Below, one piece after another: positions 54,685 to 63,903 of a stretch of DNA of 64,000 nt. The number at the start of each line of letters is the position of its first letter. The first letter of the stretch is position 1. The stretch is taken from positions 3,286,001 through 3,350,000 of the forward strand of contig NZ_CP101156.1 of NCBI RefSeq assembly GCF_024298845.1, given 5' to 3'. A model generated the notes under the pieces. It searched no databases. It was not told where the DNA came from and saw only the letters and a program-made list of their open reading frames with translations. The position numbers and the translations under genes are program-made. This DNA is from Natronosalvus amylolyticus (GTDB lineage Archaea > Halobacteriota > Halobacteria > Halobacteriales > Natrialbaceae).

Positions 54685-56601
54685 ATGACACGTGATTCCG
54701 CCGGATGTTCCGGCGAAGACGGAGATGTTTCCGTCGTCTACGATCTCGCTGCCGATTGTACCGCTTCCGACGTCGAACCGGACACACCGTATCTCGCCGA
54801 AATCAACGGCATCGTCGAATACGGCGTTTTCGTCGACCTCTCAGACACCGTTTCGGGACTCGTTCACGAGTCCGTCCTCGAGGGCACGTTCCGCGTCGGT
54901 CAGGAACTCGTCGTCGAACTCGAGGAGGTTCGTGACAACGGCGATATGGCATTTCAGCCCGTTGATATCGACCTCGAGGACGACGAGTACACGCTCGAAC
55001 CGGTCGACCACGAGTATCCGCTAACCGGCACTGATCGCCTCGAGGCTAACGTCGGCGAGCAGATACACCTCGAAGGCGAAATCGTCCAGGTCAAACAGAC
55101 CGGCGGCCCAACGATCTTTCACATCGCCGACGAGGACGGCGTCGTCCCCTGTGCCGCCTTCGAGGAGGCCGGGGTTCGCGCCTATCCGAGTCTCGCAGTC
55201 GGTGACGTCGTTCGCGTGACTGGCACGCCGGAAAACCGCGAGGGATCGGTCCAGATCGAAGTCGACGGCCTCTCCACGCTCGAGGGGGACGATGCTCGTG
55301 ACGCCCGTGACCGACTCGAGGCCGCCCTCGAAGAACGTGCACAGCCACACGACGTCGAACCGTTGATCGAGTGGCCCGCTTTCGAGAAGCTCCGCGACAA
55401 CCTTCGGGAGGTTGCAACCCTCCTTCGCCGAACCGTACTCGAGGGCCGACCGATTCGAGTTCGTCATCACGCTGATGGCGACGGCATGTGTGCGGCCGTT
55501 CCCGTCCAACTCGCCCTCGAGAACTTCATCGCCGAGGTTCACCAGGACGCCGATGCGTCAGAACACCTGATCAAGCGCCTGCCCGCGAAAGCGCCGTTCT
55601 ACGAGATGGAAGATGCGACGCGAGACCTCAATTTCGCGCTCGAGGACCGATCACGCCACGGCCAGCAACTGCCGCTTTTGTTGATGCTCGACAACGGGTC
55701 GACTGCCGAGGACGTTCCGGCCTACGAGACGCTCTCACACTACGACATCCCTATCGTCGCCATCGATCATCACCATCCCGACCCCGAGGCAGTCGGTGAC
55801 TTGCTGGACGCGCACGTCAATCCGTACCTCCACGACGAGGATTACCGAATTACGACGGGGATGCTCTGTGTCGAACTCGCCCGAATGATCGATCCGGGCC
55901 TCACAGACGACCTCCGACACATCCCGGCCGTCGCCGGCGTTTCGGATCGCTCGAAAGCCGACGCAATGGGCCAGTATCTCGAGTTGGCCGCCGAAAACGA
56001 CTACGACGAAACCCGTCTCCGAGACGTCAGCGAAGCGCTCGATTACGCCGCTTTCTGGCTGCGTTACAACTCGGGCGATCACCTGATACAGGACATTCTC
56101 GAACTCTCGGACGCCGACGAAACGCGCCACCGGAAACTCGTTTCGCTCCTCGCCGAGCGCTCCCGGCGCGATGTCGACAGGCAACTCGGCGACGCGATGG
56201 ACCACGTCGAACACGAACGGCTCGAGAGCGGGGCACACCTCTATCGGATCGACGTCGAACACTACGCCCACCGGTTCACCTATCCCGCACCCGGCAAGAC
56301 GACGGGCGAAATTCACGACCGCAAGATCACCGAGACGGGCGACCCCGTCATCACCATCGGCTACGGCCCGGACTTCGCCGTCCTCCGGAGTGACGGTGTC
56401 CGACTCGACATTCCGCGCATGGTGTCAGAACTCGAGGATGAGCTGCCCGGTGCCGGCGTCTCCGGTGGTGGCCACCTCGTCGTCGGCTCGATCAAGTTCC
56501 TCGCGGGCAAACGTGAGGCAGTCATCGACGCACTGGTCGAGAAGATGGCCGCAGCAGATCTGGATGAAGCGCTCTCGAGTGCGGCCCCACTCGAGAACTA
56601 A
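54685..56601 (+). CDS. DHH phosphoesterase, RecJ-like with S1 and OB domains
   Basis: 638 residues from ATG at 54685. An S1 RNA-binding-like domain (about 35-95), an OB fold (about 125-205), then the DHH domain with HHADGDGMCA and the name-giving IDHHHPD, and DHHA1 at the end (SGGGHLVVG). Haloarchaea carry several RecJ-like exonucleases that degrade single-stranded nucleic acid; which paralogue this is cannot be told. The tail is overlapped by the opposing phospholipase D gene for 80 bp. Confidence 0.9.
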   Translation: MTRDSAGCSGEDGDVSVVYDLAADCTASDVEPDTPYLAEINGIVEYGVFVDLSDTVSGLVHESVLEGTFRVGQELVVELEEVRDNGDMAFQPVDIDLEDDEYTLEPVDHEYPLTGTDRLEANVGEQIHLEGEIVQVKQTGGPTIFHIADEDGVVPCAAFEEAGVRAYPSLAVGDVVRVTGTPENREGSVQIEVDGLSTLEGDDARDARDRLEAALEERAQPHDVEPLIEWPAFEKLRDNLREVATLLRRTVLEGRPIRVRHHADGDGMCAAVPVQLALENFIAEVHQDADASEHLIKRLPAKAPFYEMEDATRDLNFALEDRSRHGQQLPLLLMLDNGSTAEDVPAYETLSHYDIPIVAIDHHHPDPEAVGDLLDAHVNPYLHDEDYRITTGMLCVELARMIDPGLTDDLRHIPAVAGVSDRSKADAMGQYLELAAENDYDETRLRDVSEALDYAAFWLRYNSGDHLIQDILELSDADETRHRKLVSLLAERSRRDVDRQLGDAMDHVEHERLESGAHLYRIDVEHYAHRFTYPAPGKTTGEIHDRKITETGDPVITIGYGPDFAVLRSDGVRLDIPRMVSELEDELPGAGVSGGGHLVVGSIKFLAGKREAVIDALVEKMAAADLDEALSSAAPLEN

Positions 56602-58480
56602 AATAGATTCGTTCGTCCGCAATTTCCTCCTCCCGCGTCGAGTCGAACCGCAGGTGATTCCACCCGAGAACCCCAGCGCCGACGACGCCGGCACCGACAG
56701 CGACGAGTAACTCTATCGGGAACGGAAACACGGCTTCGTCTTCTCCACCCGTCCAGTCGGCGTCGAACACGCCCTCGTAGTAGGCACCGACGTTCTCGCC
56801 GTGGAGTGCCAGCACGACCTCGCGGTTGTTCCGTAGCGAGTTATCGTTCCAGTTGAGACTGCCCACGATGGCCGTCTCGCCGTCGATGACGATTCCTTTG
56901 GCGTGGATTTTCTCGTATCGATCACTCGACCCGACCAGTTTCGCCTCGAGCGGGAGGTCGTCGTCCGCGGCAGCCGTCTCGAGGGTCGCGATGACGGCTT
57001 GGTTCCCGTCCTCGTGGTACCAGCTATCGTCGAGCAGAATCCGAACCTCGACACCGCGTTCGGCGGCTTCGATTGCGGCCTCGAGCAACGCGAAATCGTC
57101 GTCGCCGATACTGGCCTGTTTGATGGAGAGAGTGTCCGACGCTCCGTCGATGAGTTCGAGGAGTCGCGGTTCGGCGCTTTCGGGAGCGAGTAGCAACTCG
57201 ACCTGCTCGGGATGGAGGTGTTCGGGTTCGTGTTCCATCGAAAACGTGTCGGAGGCACCTTCTTCGTCGACGAAGGAGGCGGTTTTTCGATGGTCGTTCC
57301 AGGTCGACGTATCCCACCCCCTCGTATCGGCTCGAAAGACCGACTCGAGCGACGCGGCCAGTTCCGGGTCCTCGACGACGACGCCCCATCCACGACTCGA
57401 GGCGCCTCCCAACCCCGACGGTTTCCAGTTTTCGGAGGTCACGAGTACGCTATCGTCGAGGATGGCGTATTTCGGGTGGTGGAACCGGTATCGACTGCCG
57501 GGGCCGCCGATGACGGTGACGGTAGCTCCCTGCATTTCGAGACTCGAGAACAATGAATCGGTCGCCGCTGGCGTCCCACCCACTGGTCCTGCCTCCACGA
57601 GTAATTCGACAGTGACGCCGCGGTCGATGGCATCCTCGAGGGCTTCGGCAGTCGCTTTCGAGGTGAACGTGTAGCCACCGAGCAGGATACGTTCCTCTGC
57701 GGCCTCGACGCGATCGAGCGGGACCTCGGGACTATCCGGGAGCACGAACGCCGTCGCTGCGTTCGGCTCGGACGCAACCGGCGGGAAGCAACTGCGCTCG
57801 CGAGGCCACCAGCGACCGTGTGCGACCCTGTCACTCTCGTTCGAGACGTGTTCGTATCCCGGTGTCGGCTCACGGTACCAGACTCGAGCCGTCTTGGCGC
57901 GATCGTACCGAACGGTGTCGAGTGTCGTCCCGTTTCGCTGGAGCGTAAGTTGGTCGCCATCTGCCGCCAGCCGGAGGTGTCCCTCGAGTGCGACGCTCTC
58001 GAGGGCCGTCATCTCGTCGGTTACGTGCGGATCCATCGTCACCGCGACCGGACCCGAGATCGTTTCGTTCGGGAACCGAGCCGTAGTGTGACCATCGGTG
58101 ATTGTCAGATTCCCGAGGCGGGTGCCGACTGGCGCGTCGAGGACGAAATACTCGCCGACGTTCCCTTCCGTGGTTGGATTCGGATAGGCTGCGAGTATCG
58201 TCGGGTGAGCCGGTGTCTCGAGCGACCGGTCTGCATACGGTGGTCGTGCAGGGATGTGGCCGTCTGACCAGCTTTCTTCAACCTGGATCGGACACTGGTG
58301 TTCCGTAGATGCCGTTGGGCCAACGTTTCCGTACGCCATTTCGAGGCCCTGACTCGAGCGCGCATCGTCGCCGCCTGCGGGACCAGCGAGGGAACCGGTG
58401 ACGGCGACCGCCGTTCCGAGGGCGATAGCGAGGACTCCGAAGGCGACGACGAGGCTCGCGACGGTTAGCCCGGGACGCAT
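56522..58480 (-). CDS. Secreted/membrane phospholipase D-like protein, two HKD domains
   Basis: 652 residues. N-terminal membrane segment (8-28), a lamin-tail-like domain (about 85-200, with HPTILAAYPNP), then two PLD domains: HPK (His335, Lys337, Asp342) and HAK (His525, Lys527, Asp532), each HxK-x4-D. A second hydrophobic helix (about 588-606) and a basic tail end it. The layout resembles extracellular nuclease or phospholipase proteins of haloarchaea. The last 27 codons run into the opposing RecJ-like gene. Confidence 0.85.
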   Translation of the reverse strand: MRPGLTVASLVVAFGVLAIALGTAVAVTGSLAGPAGGDDARSSQGLEMAYGNVGPTASTEHQCPIQVEESWSDGHIPARPPYADRSLETPAHPTILAAYPNPTTEGNVGEYFVLDAPVGTRLGNLTITDGHTTARFPNETISGPVAVTMDPHVTDEMTALESVALEGHLRLAADGDQLTLQRNGTTLDTVRYDRAKTARVWYREPTPGYEHVSNESDRVAHGRWWPRERSCFPPVASEPNAATAFVLPDSPEVPLDRVEAAEERILLGGYTFTSKATAEALEDAIDRGVTVELLVEAGPVGGTPAATDSLFSSLEMQGATVTVIGGPGSRYRFHHPKYAILDDSVLVTSENWKPSGLGGASSRGWGVVVEDPELAASLESVFRADTRGWDTSTWNDHRKTASFVDEEGASDTFSMEHEPEHLHPEQVELLLAPESAEPRLLELIDGASDTLSIKQASIGDDDFALLEAAIEAAERGVEVRILLDDSWYHEDGNQAVIATLETAAADDDLPLEAKLVGSSDRYEKIHAKGIVIDGETAIVGSLNWNDNSLRNNREVVLALHGENVGAYYEGVFDADWTGGEDEAVFPFPIELLVAVGAGVVGAGVLGWNHLRFDSTREEEIADERIYFSSRVGPHSRALHPDLLRPSSRPVRR

Positions 58481-58592
58481 TGCTGTCGCTGGCCGCTCGT
58501 TCGTATATAAAGATCACCGCGCTAATGAGCGTGTTAGGGGGCGAATCGAAGTGTTGTAAACGGTTGGAAAGAACGGAATCCTGAGGTCGAGT

Positions 58593-59834
58593 TCAGGCGG
58601 CCGGCTCGAGCGCTGGCGCGGCCTTTTCAGCTTCGGCCTGAACGAGGTAGGCGCGGTCGTCCGTGTACTCGGCGACGGCCTCGAGGGCGGCTTCGGTGGC
58701 GATCTGGTTGAGTGCCCAGGCGGCCGATGCGCGGGCGGTATCGTCGTCGTCTTCCGCAAGGACGTCTGCCAGGGGGTCGATCGCACGCGTGTCGCCAATT
58801 AGTCCGAGTGCGCGGGCGGCACCGCTGCGAATTTCGGCGTTTTCGGCGACGAGCTGGTCGGCAATCGGTTGGACGGCGGCTTCGGCACCGATCTGACCGA
58901 GGGCTTTGAACGTCACCTTCTGGAGCAGTGGATTCGAGTCGTTGTCGACGTAGTCGACGAGCGTCTCGACGACTTCCTCGTCTTCGACGCCGGTCTTGCC
59001 GAGAATCCGGATCGCATCCTGGTCGCGACGGCCCGCTCGCTGGAGCATCGGTTCGATTGCATCCTCGTGGCCCATTCGCTCGAGTGTCTCGAGGGCGTGT
59101 TCTTCCATGAAATCGGAGTCGAACGTTTCGAGGGCGAGCAAGACCATGTCGATGTTTCCGCGCTTCTCGTGAACTTTTAGCGCGTGCCACTCCGGTGGAT
59201 AGTCCTTGACGTGGTCGAGGACATCGTAGTAGCCCTGGGCCTGTAGCTGCTGTCGGACCGAGAGGTCGTCCCAGGTCTGGGCATCTTCGACGCCGTTCTG
59301 GAGCGTTTCGGTCGCTTCGAGCAGCGATTCGATGGTGTCTCCGTCCTCGTCCGGGTCCAGATCGGCGTCGTGGATAGCCTCGCCGGTCGCTTCGAGTGTT
59401 GCGAGCAGTTTCTCGGTGAGCTCGTCGTCGTCGGCGAGCGTCAATGAGGTGCCCAGAATCTCGTTGATGTCTTCGAGGGCGGCTTCGACGACGCTTCGCA
59501 GGGACGATTCGCCCTGTTCGGTCCAGGTCTCCTCAGCGATTTCGTCGCTTACCTCCTCGATATCCTCGAGGACGTCGTCGGCGTAGGGGCCACGGGCCTC
59601 GTCGAGTTCGTCGGCGAGATCGCCGAGTTCGTCTTCGAGTTCCTCGGCCTCCTCGTCGTCTTCGTCGTCTTCGAGTGTTTCCTCGACGTCCGATTCGAGA
59701 TCCTCGAGGGCCGCCTCGACCTCGTCGAGGTCAGATTCGGTTTCGGCGTCCTCGAGGGCTGCTTCGACGGCCTCGAGCCGTTCACGGAGTGACTCGACGG
59801 TAAGTTCGTCGCCGCCGGTCTCGTCGTCGCTCAT
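58593..59834 (-). CDS. HEAT-repeat protein with acidic coiled-coil head
   Basis: 413 residues. First 90 residues are acidic coiled coil (EAVEAALEDAETESDLDEVE pattern), then a helical region, then four to five HEAT-like repeats from about 215 (DMVLLALETFDSDFMEEHAL, VTFKALGQIGAEAAVQPIAD, SGAARALGLIGDTRAIDPL). HEAT arrays are binding scaffolds; no enzyme motif seen. Function unknown. Confidence 0.82.
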   Translation of the reverse strand: MSDDETGGDELTVESLRERLEAVEAALEDAETESDLDEVEAALEDLESDVEETLEDDEDDEEAEELEDELGDLADELDEARGPYADDVLEDIEEVSDEIAEETWTEQGESSLRSVVEAALEDINEILGTSLTLADDDELTEKLLATLEATGEAIHDADLDPDEDGDTIESLLEATETLQNGVEDAQTWDDLSVRQQLQAQGYYDVLDHVKDYPPEWHALKVHEKRGNIDMVLLALETFDSDFMEEHALETLERMGHEDAIEPMLQRAGRRDQDAIRILGKTGVEDEEVVETLVDYVDNDSNPLLQKVTFKALGQIGAEAAVQPIADQLVAENAEIRSGAARALGLIGDTRAIDPLADVLAEDDDDTARASAAWALNQIATEAALEAVAEYTDDRAYLVQAEAEKAAPALEPAA

Positions 59835-59970
59835 CGGCTCACCCGGCGATCGATCGCCGCTTGGTGACGCAGTCCCGTCTTCATACGAATCTGTCGTGCC
59901 AGGATGCTCCTAAGCGTTTCCATTGTCGATGCTCCACGAGCGAGTCGGTCGAAAACCGGATCGGGGTCCG

Positions 59971-60717
59971 TCACTCGGTCGGGTCTTCGCCCCTTACCGC
60001 CCGATCATCAGGGGACGGCGTGGCGTCCGGCCGCCAGTAAAACCACGGGCTCAATGCCATGTAGGCGATGCCGAGCGTGAGAAGCGCGTACGGGAAGGTT
60101 CTTCCGGCAAAATTGGGAACGAGAATCGCTAGCGCGTGGATGATCCCCATAATCAGAGCGTCTCGAGTCAGTAAATCGGGATACTGGATTGGGGAGACCA
60201 TCAGATAACAGAACGCTCCGGTTATGGCGAGAATAAGCCAGGGGTCATCGACTGGCGCACCGGCGAGGATCGCCGCACCCATGATCGTCGCGGCGAGCGT
60301 CGTCTGAATTCCTTCGGTGTAGTGGTCTGCGGTGTCGTAGGCCGTATAGAGGCCGAGGCGAGCGACGGCCATCGCGACGAACAGGGCACAGATGGCGGTG
60401 ACGAGACCTAACTCGAGGGTGACGGTTTCCAAATCGACGCCAAGCCCGTCGCTGATGACGACGAAGGCGAGCACTGCCGGGGCGATAGCAAAGGAAGCGA
60501 CGTCGGCAAGCGAGTCGAGGTAGGGTCCGGCCTCGGTGCCACCGTAGTGGCGGGCGACGATGCCATCGAGGCCGTCAGCGATCGCTGCGAGTAAAATGAG
60601 TCGCGCGGCGAGTTCGATATCGACGAACGCGACGACGACGGCGACGAACCCGAGAGCAGCGTTGGCAATCGTCACTGCGTCGGCGAGACCGAGTCGGCCG
60701 ACGAAACGCGGCAGCAT
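59971..60717 (-). CDS. CDP-alcohol phosphatidyltransferase, archaetidylserine-synthase-like
   Basis: 248 residues from ATG at 60717 (MLPRFVGRLG). Family motif DGLDG (48-52), AR (55-56), G64, D68, D72; the Arg-to-Gly gap is one residue shorter than the canonical eight, as I count it. Seven to eight spans. Best match in layout is the PssA type that makes archaetidylserine. Divergent from the blue-copper gene. Confidence 0.85.
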   Translation of the reverse strand: MLPRFVGRLGLADAVTIANAALGFVAVVVAFVDIELAARLILLAAIADGLDGIVARHYGGTEAGPYLDSLADVASFAIAPAVLAFVVISDGLGVDLETVTLELGLVTAICALFVAMAVARLGLYTAYDTADHYTEGIQTTLAATIMGAAILAGAPVDDPWLILAITGAFCYLMVSPIQYPDLLTRDALIMGIIHALAILVPNFAGRTFPYALLTLGIAYMALSPWFYWRPDATPSPDDRAVRGEDPTE

Positions 60718-60895
60718 ACCTCCGGTTTCGATGCGGCGCGGTCTTACGTGTTTCCTTTGCCGTGAGTTCACTGTCGGGACACATTACAGTAGACGACGTT
60801 CTCCCGCTCTCGAGCGAACATATTCGCTCGGAAATCGGGGGTCGTATCGCTCGGGAAACCGGGGCCGTTATGGTGTCGCTATCCTAATCTCGAAT

Positions 60896-61330
60896 ATGAA
60901 CCGACGCGTCTATCTGGCCGCCGTCGGCAGCGCCACGCTGACCGGACTCGCCGGTTGTACGGCTCTTGGTGACATCGGCGAGCAGGTCTTCGAGCCCAGC
61001 GAGTACGACATCGGGATGAGCCGTAACGAGTTCCTTCCTGACGAATACGAGGCGACGGTCGGGGAGACGGTCGTCTGGAAAAACACCAGCGAGGCCGATC
61101 ACACTATCACTGCCGTCGAACGGAGCCTCCCGGAGGGTGCGTCGTACTTTTCGACTGGCGATTATCCGGATCAGGAAACGGCCACCGAGGCCTGGCACAA
61201 CCATCGCGGCGGGCGACTCGGAACCCGAGAAACGTTCGAACACACCTTCGAAGTGCCGGGGACGTACCGATACATCTGCGAACCACACGTCAGAGGCGGC
61301 ATGGTCGGGACGGTTATCGTCACCGAATAG
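60896..61330 (+). CDS. Halocyanin-like blue copper lipoprotein
   Basis: 144 residues. Arg-Arg signal with lipobox LAGC (Cys21). Plastocyanin-type ligands: His69, Cys128, His131 and Met136 (CEPHVRGGM). A membrane-anchored electron carrier on the cell surface. Start ATG at 60896. No oxidase genes adjoin it here. Confidence 0.9.
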   Translation: MNRRVYLAAVGSATLTGLAGCTALGDIGEQVFEPSEYDIGMSRNEFLPDEYEATVGETVVWKNTSEADHTITAVERSLPEGASYFSTGDYPDQETATEAWHNHRGGRLGTRETFEHTFEVPGTYRYICEPHVRGGMVGTVIVTE

Positions 61331-61355
61331 CTCTCGACCGGGTCCCGTTTTTGCG

Positions 61356-61817
61356 CTATTCTTCCTCGAGCACGTCACGCATTCGATCGCTGAAATCCCA
61401 GCCGTAGACCGTTTGTGGCTCGACTGTGATGACGACCTCCTCGCGAGATTCGTCGAGTAGCGTGTCGGCCAGTTGTGAATCCGTGCCGCCGAGATACCGC
61501 TCGAGGAGTGCGCGCAGGACGGATTTTTCGGGGTCCGGGCTGATGGAGGCGGTTCCGGCACCGCGGACGCCGATGTACGGCGGTTGGTTACTCGAGATTT
61601 CGAATGCGACGGTGGGGTCACCCTCGAGGTACTCGACGACGTTGGCGTCAGCAGCGGTCGCACACTCCAGAGCCCCGTCCCGATAACGATACCACAGTGA
61701 GAGCATCCAGAGCCCGCCACTCGGGGTGTGACAGGCGAGCCGAACGGGGACTGTCGTCGACGAAAGGTAGTCGTCGATTTCCTCTCGAGTCAGTGAGCCA
61801 CGGATGCGCATACGCAT
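61356..61817 (-). CDS. Pyridoxamine 5'-phosphate oxidase-like flavin protein
   Basis: 153 residues from ATG at 61817; another ATG at 61811. The split-barrel fold is suggested by VPVRLACHTPSGGLWMLSLWY and DPTVAFEISSN, typical of PPOX-class FMN or F420 binders. Function not assignable beyond cofactor binding. Convergent with the halocyanin gene, 25 bp apart. Confidence 0.78.
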   Translation of the reverse strand: MRMRIRGSLTREEIDDYLSSTTVPVRLACHTPSGGLWMLSLWYRYRDGALECATAADANVVEYLEGDPTVAFEISSNQPPYIGVRGAGTASISPDPEKSVLRALLERYLGGTDSQLADTLLDESREEVVITVEPQTVYGWDFSDRMRDVLEEE

Positions 61818-61881
61818 TCTGTCGCGAGTCGAGAATAAAAAGGCGCTGCCAAACAGCCAGTCGGGCAGTGTTCGGACGCAA

Positions 61882-61930
61882 CAGGACCTTTTGTGTGGTC
61901 CTGATAACCGGTCTTGCGAGGAAGCCGGTT
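61882..61930. terminator. Two adjacent hairpins before the ccdA stop
   Basis: CAGGACC/GGTCCTG (61882-61903) and TAACCGG/CCGGTTA (61905-61930), both perfect 7-bp arms. They lie between the ccdA stop (61953) and the flavin-protein gene, in position to end ccdA transcription. Confidence 0.5.
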
Positions 61931-61952
61931 ACAGCAATCGAATGGGAAACGA

Positions 61953-62642
61953 TCAGAACGTCGGTGTGGGAACCACGGCGAACACCCAGAACAAGTAGTA
62001 AAGCGAGACGGCGAGGACAATAGCTCCGGTTCCTCGATTGATGACCGTCGCGTGTCTGGTGAGAACGGTGACGATGCGACGCCCGGCCGTTTCGGACAGG
62101 AGCGCGAACGCGAGCAGCGGTGCTCCCATCCCGAGACCGAACGCCAGGAAGCCGAGCATGCCGTGCGCCCAGGTGTCAAAGAGGATGGGGACGCGGGTGA
62201 AAAAGAGGGCGATAAGCGCCGGATTACACGGAAGGACGATCGCCCCGAAGAAAAAGCCGTAACCGAAGGCGGTTAGCGAGGGGTAGCGCGTCTGTGGTGG
62301 CTCGAGGGTCGGAATTCGGTTGAATAGTTTCAGGTCGGCGAGCAGGACGATACCGATTACGCCGAGAATGGCGAAGGCGACAGGCGAGACCGTTTCGATC
62401 ACTCGAGTCAGGGACGTCTCGAGGACGGTGGTGAATACGAAGCCAACGAGTGCCATGCAGGCCAGTACGCCACCGACGACGAGCACGCCGAGGACTGCGG
62501 GCGAGAGCGGTCGACCGTCGCGCCCTTCTGCGGAGGCGAGATACGAGATAAACGCCGGATACAGCGGCAGGACGCAGACGGTCGTCAGCGGCGTTCCAAC
62601 GCCGATAACGAACAGTTCGAAGAGTCGTGCGGCGAGGGTCAT
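61953..62642 (-). CDS. ccdA: Cytochrome c biogenesis protein CcdA
   Basis: 229 residues, six spans. The two redox cysteines typical of CcdA are in VCVLPLYPAF and VLPCNPALIALF. It passes electrons across the membrane to outside thioredoxins. Twenty base pairs upstream lies the TlpA-like gene, so the pair forms an extracytoplasmic thiol reduction unit. Confidence 0.9.
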   Translation of the reverse strand: MTLAARLFELFVIGVGTPLTTVCVLPLYPAFISYLASAEGRDGRPLSPAVLGVLVVGGVLACMALVGFVFTTVLETSLTRVIETVSPVAFAILGVIGIVLLADLKLFNRIPTLEPPQTRYPSLTAFGYGFFFGAIVLPCNPALIALFFTRVPILFDTWAHGMLGFLAFGLGMGAPLLAFALLSETAGRRIVTVLTRHATVINRGTGAIVLAVSLYYLFWVFAVVPTPTF

Positions 62643-62661
62643 GGGTAGCTCCCAATTGCGG

Positions 62662-63363
62662 TCATAAGTAACAACCGTCCTCGAGTGCGGCCTCGAGGGT
62701 GTCGGCGGATTTCACCCCATCCTCGAGTCGCTGTACGGTTCCGTCCGAACATCGCAAGACGACGGGAGCACTGGGCGGGTTCGCCATCGACTCGCCAAAC
62801 TCGTCGACGAGGCTCCTGGTGACTTCGGGCGGCGCGACCGAAAAGTACCAGTCGAACCCGTGTTCGTTGGCGTGCTCGCGGACGGCGTCTGCGTCCTCGT
62901 TCGGGTCTACGTTGAGGCCGACCGTGATGACCTCGTCGCCGACGCGTTCGTGTAACGTCGCCGACTCGTGTTGTTGTTGTCGACAGGTGGAACACCAGAC
63001 GGCGAAGGTTTCGAGAAAGACCGGCCGATCGAAATCTGCGACGGCAAACCAGTCGCCGGTCAAAACGTCCTCGAGTTCGGTCGTCTCCCAGACTGAACCA
63101 GTTTGCGTGTCGGCATCGTTCGACTGGTCGTCGCCGTCGGGCTGATTTTCGTCGTCGTTACCGTTTCCTGCGTCGGTCGATTGGGTTCCAGCACCCTCCG
63201 AGCCGTCTCCTTCGGTGTCGGCCTCTCCTTCGTGGTGACCGTTCTGATCGGTCGCCCCTTCACTCGGTTCGTCGCCATCCGTGTCGCCCTCTAGACAGCC
63301 GGCACCGGCGATTGTACCGCCCGCGAGGACACTGAGGAGGGCGCGTCGTGATGGTGTCGCCAT
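62662..63363 (-). CDS. TlpA/ResA-like thioredoxin lipoprotein
   Basis: 233 residues from ATG at 63363 (MATPSRRALL). Lipobox GAGC (Cys23), a 65-residue acidic linker, then a thioredoxin fold with Cys124 and Cys127 (WCSTC) and a cis-Pro segment (NPPSAPVV). It should reduce disulfides or heme-binding thiols outside the membrane, recharged by CcdA. Confidence 0.88.
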   Translation of the reverse strand: MATPSRRALLSVLAGGTIAGAGCLEGDTDGDEPSEGATDQNGHHEGEADTEGDGSEGAGTQSTDAGNGNDDENQPDGDDQSNDADTQTGSVWETTELEDVLTGDWFAVADFDRPVFLETFAVWCSTCRQQQHESATLHERVGDEVITVGLNVDPNEDADAVREHANEHGFDWYFSVAPPEVTRSLVDEFGESMANPPSAPVVLRCSDGTVQRLEDGVKSADTLEAALEDGCYL

Positions 63364-63903
63364 AGGCGGCCGGAACAACGGACCCGTATATATACCGGCT
63401 GTGGTCGTGTGCTTCCCACACACCCGATTTCACCGTAGGCGGCCCGAAAAAGTCGGTATCGGGTCCCTACGGACTTACGGGCCAACGGGTGCTTCGATCC
63501 GGACCTCGGTGTGTCCGCCGATTTCGAACCCCCTGAACTCGAGTGCGTTGGCTTATTACCTTCGAGTTCACTCGACCAGTTGGCCTCGAGTACGTTGGCG
63601 CTTCACCCTCGACGGGGTTCGACCTCTTGTATAGTAGCCAGTGGAAGTCATTGTACACCCTCTCACAAGACGGCGTCGTGAGAGGTGTGTACATCGTTTC
63701 ACTGGCTACTATAGTATCGCTTGAAGGTCGCGATGGAACTGATCGCCGTCAGCGGGATTTGTCACTGTGTGCCGCTCAGCGACGAACCAATCCGTCGTTG
63801 CTCAGGAAGCGACGACAACGAACGTTCATACGGTTTCCGTCGTTTTACCGATGATTGCCCGTAGCGGGGCGACAATCACCGAAAAAGGGTACAGCATACC
63901 GTA
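63364..63903. other. Gene-free interval with palindrome copy D
   Basis: 540 bp between the TlpA-like gene and the partial gene at the window end. Apart from palindrome copy D (63629-63714) I find no gene, promoter or repeat that I can support. Confidence 0.6.
63629..63714. repeat. 86-bp palindromic repeat, copy D
   Basis: Same orientation as copy C. The inner stem CTCTCAC / GTGAGAG is perfect but differs from copy B at two paired positions, so both sides changed together. Outer arms nearly perfect. Confidence 0.92.

Noticed and set aside
15884-63714. The 86-bp repeats as a dispersed CRISPR
   Set aside because: The copies are about 7-29 kb apart in mixed orientation with genes between; there are no spacers and no cas genes.
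63281-63854. Small genes in the interval before the window end
   Set aside because: The frames run through palindrome copy D and lack haloarchaeal amino-acid composition.
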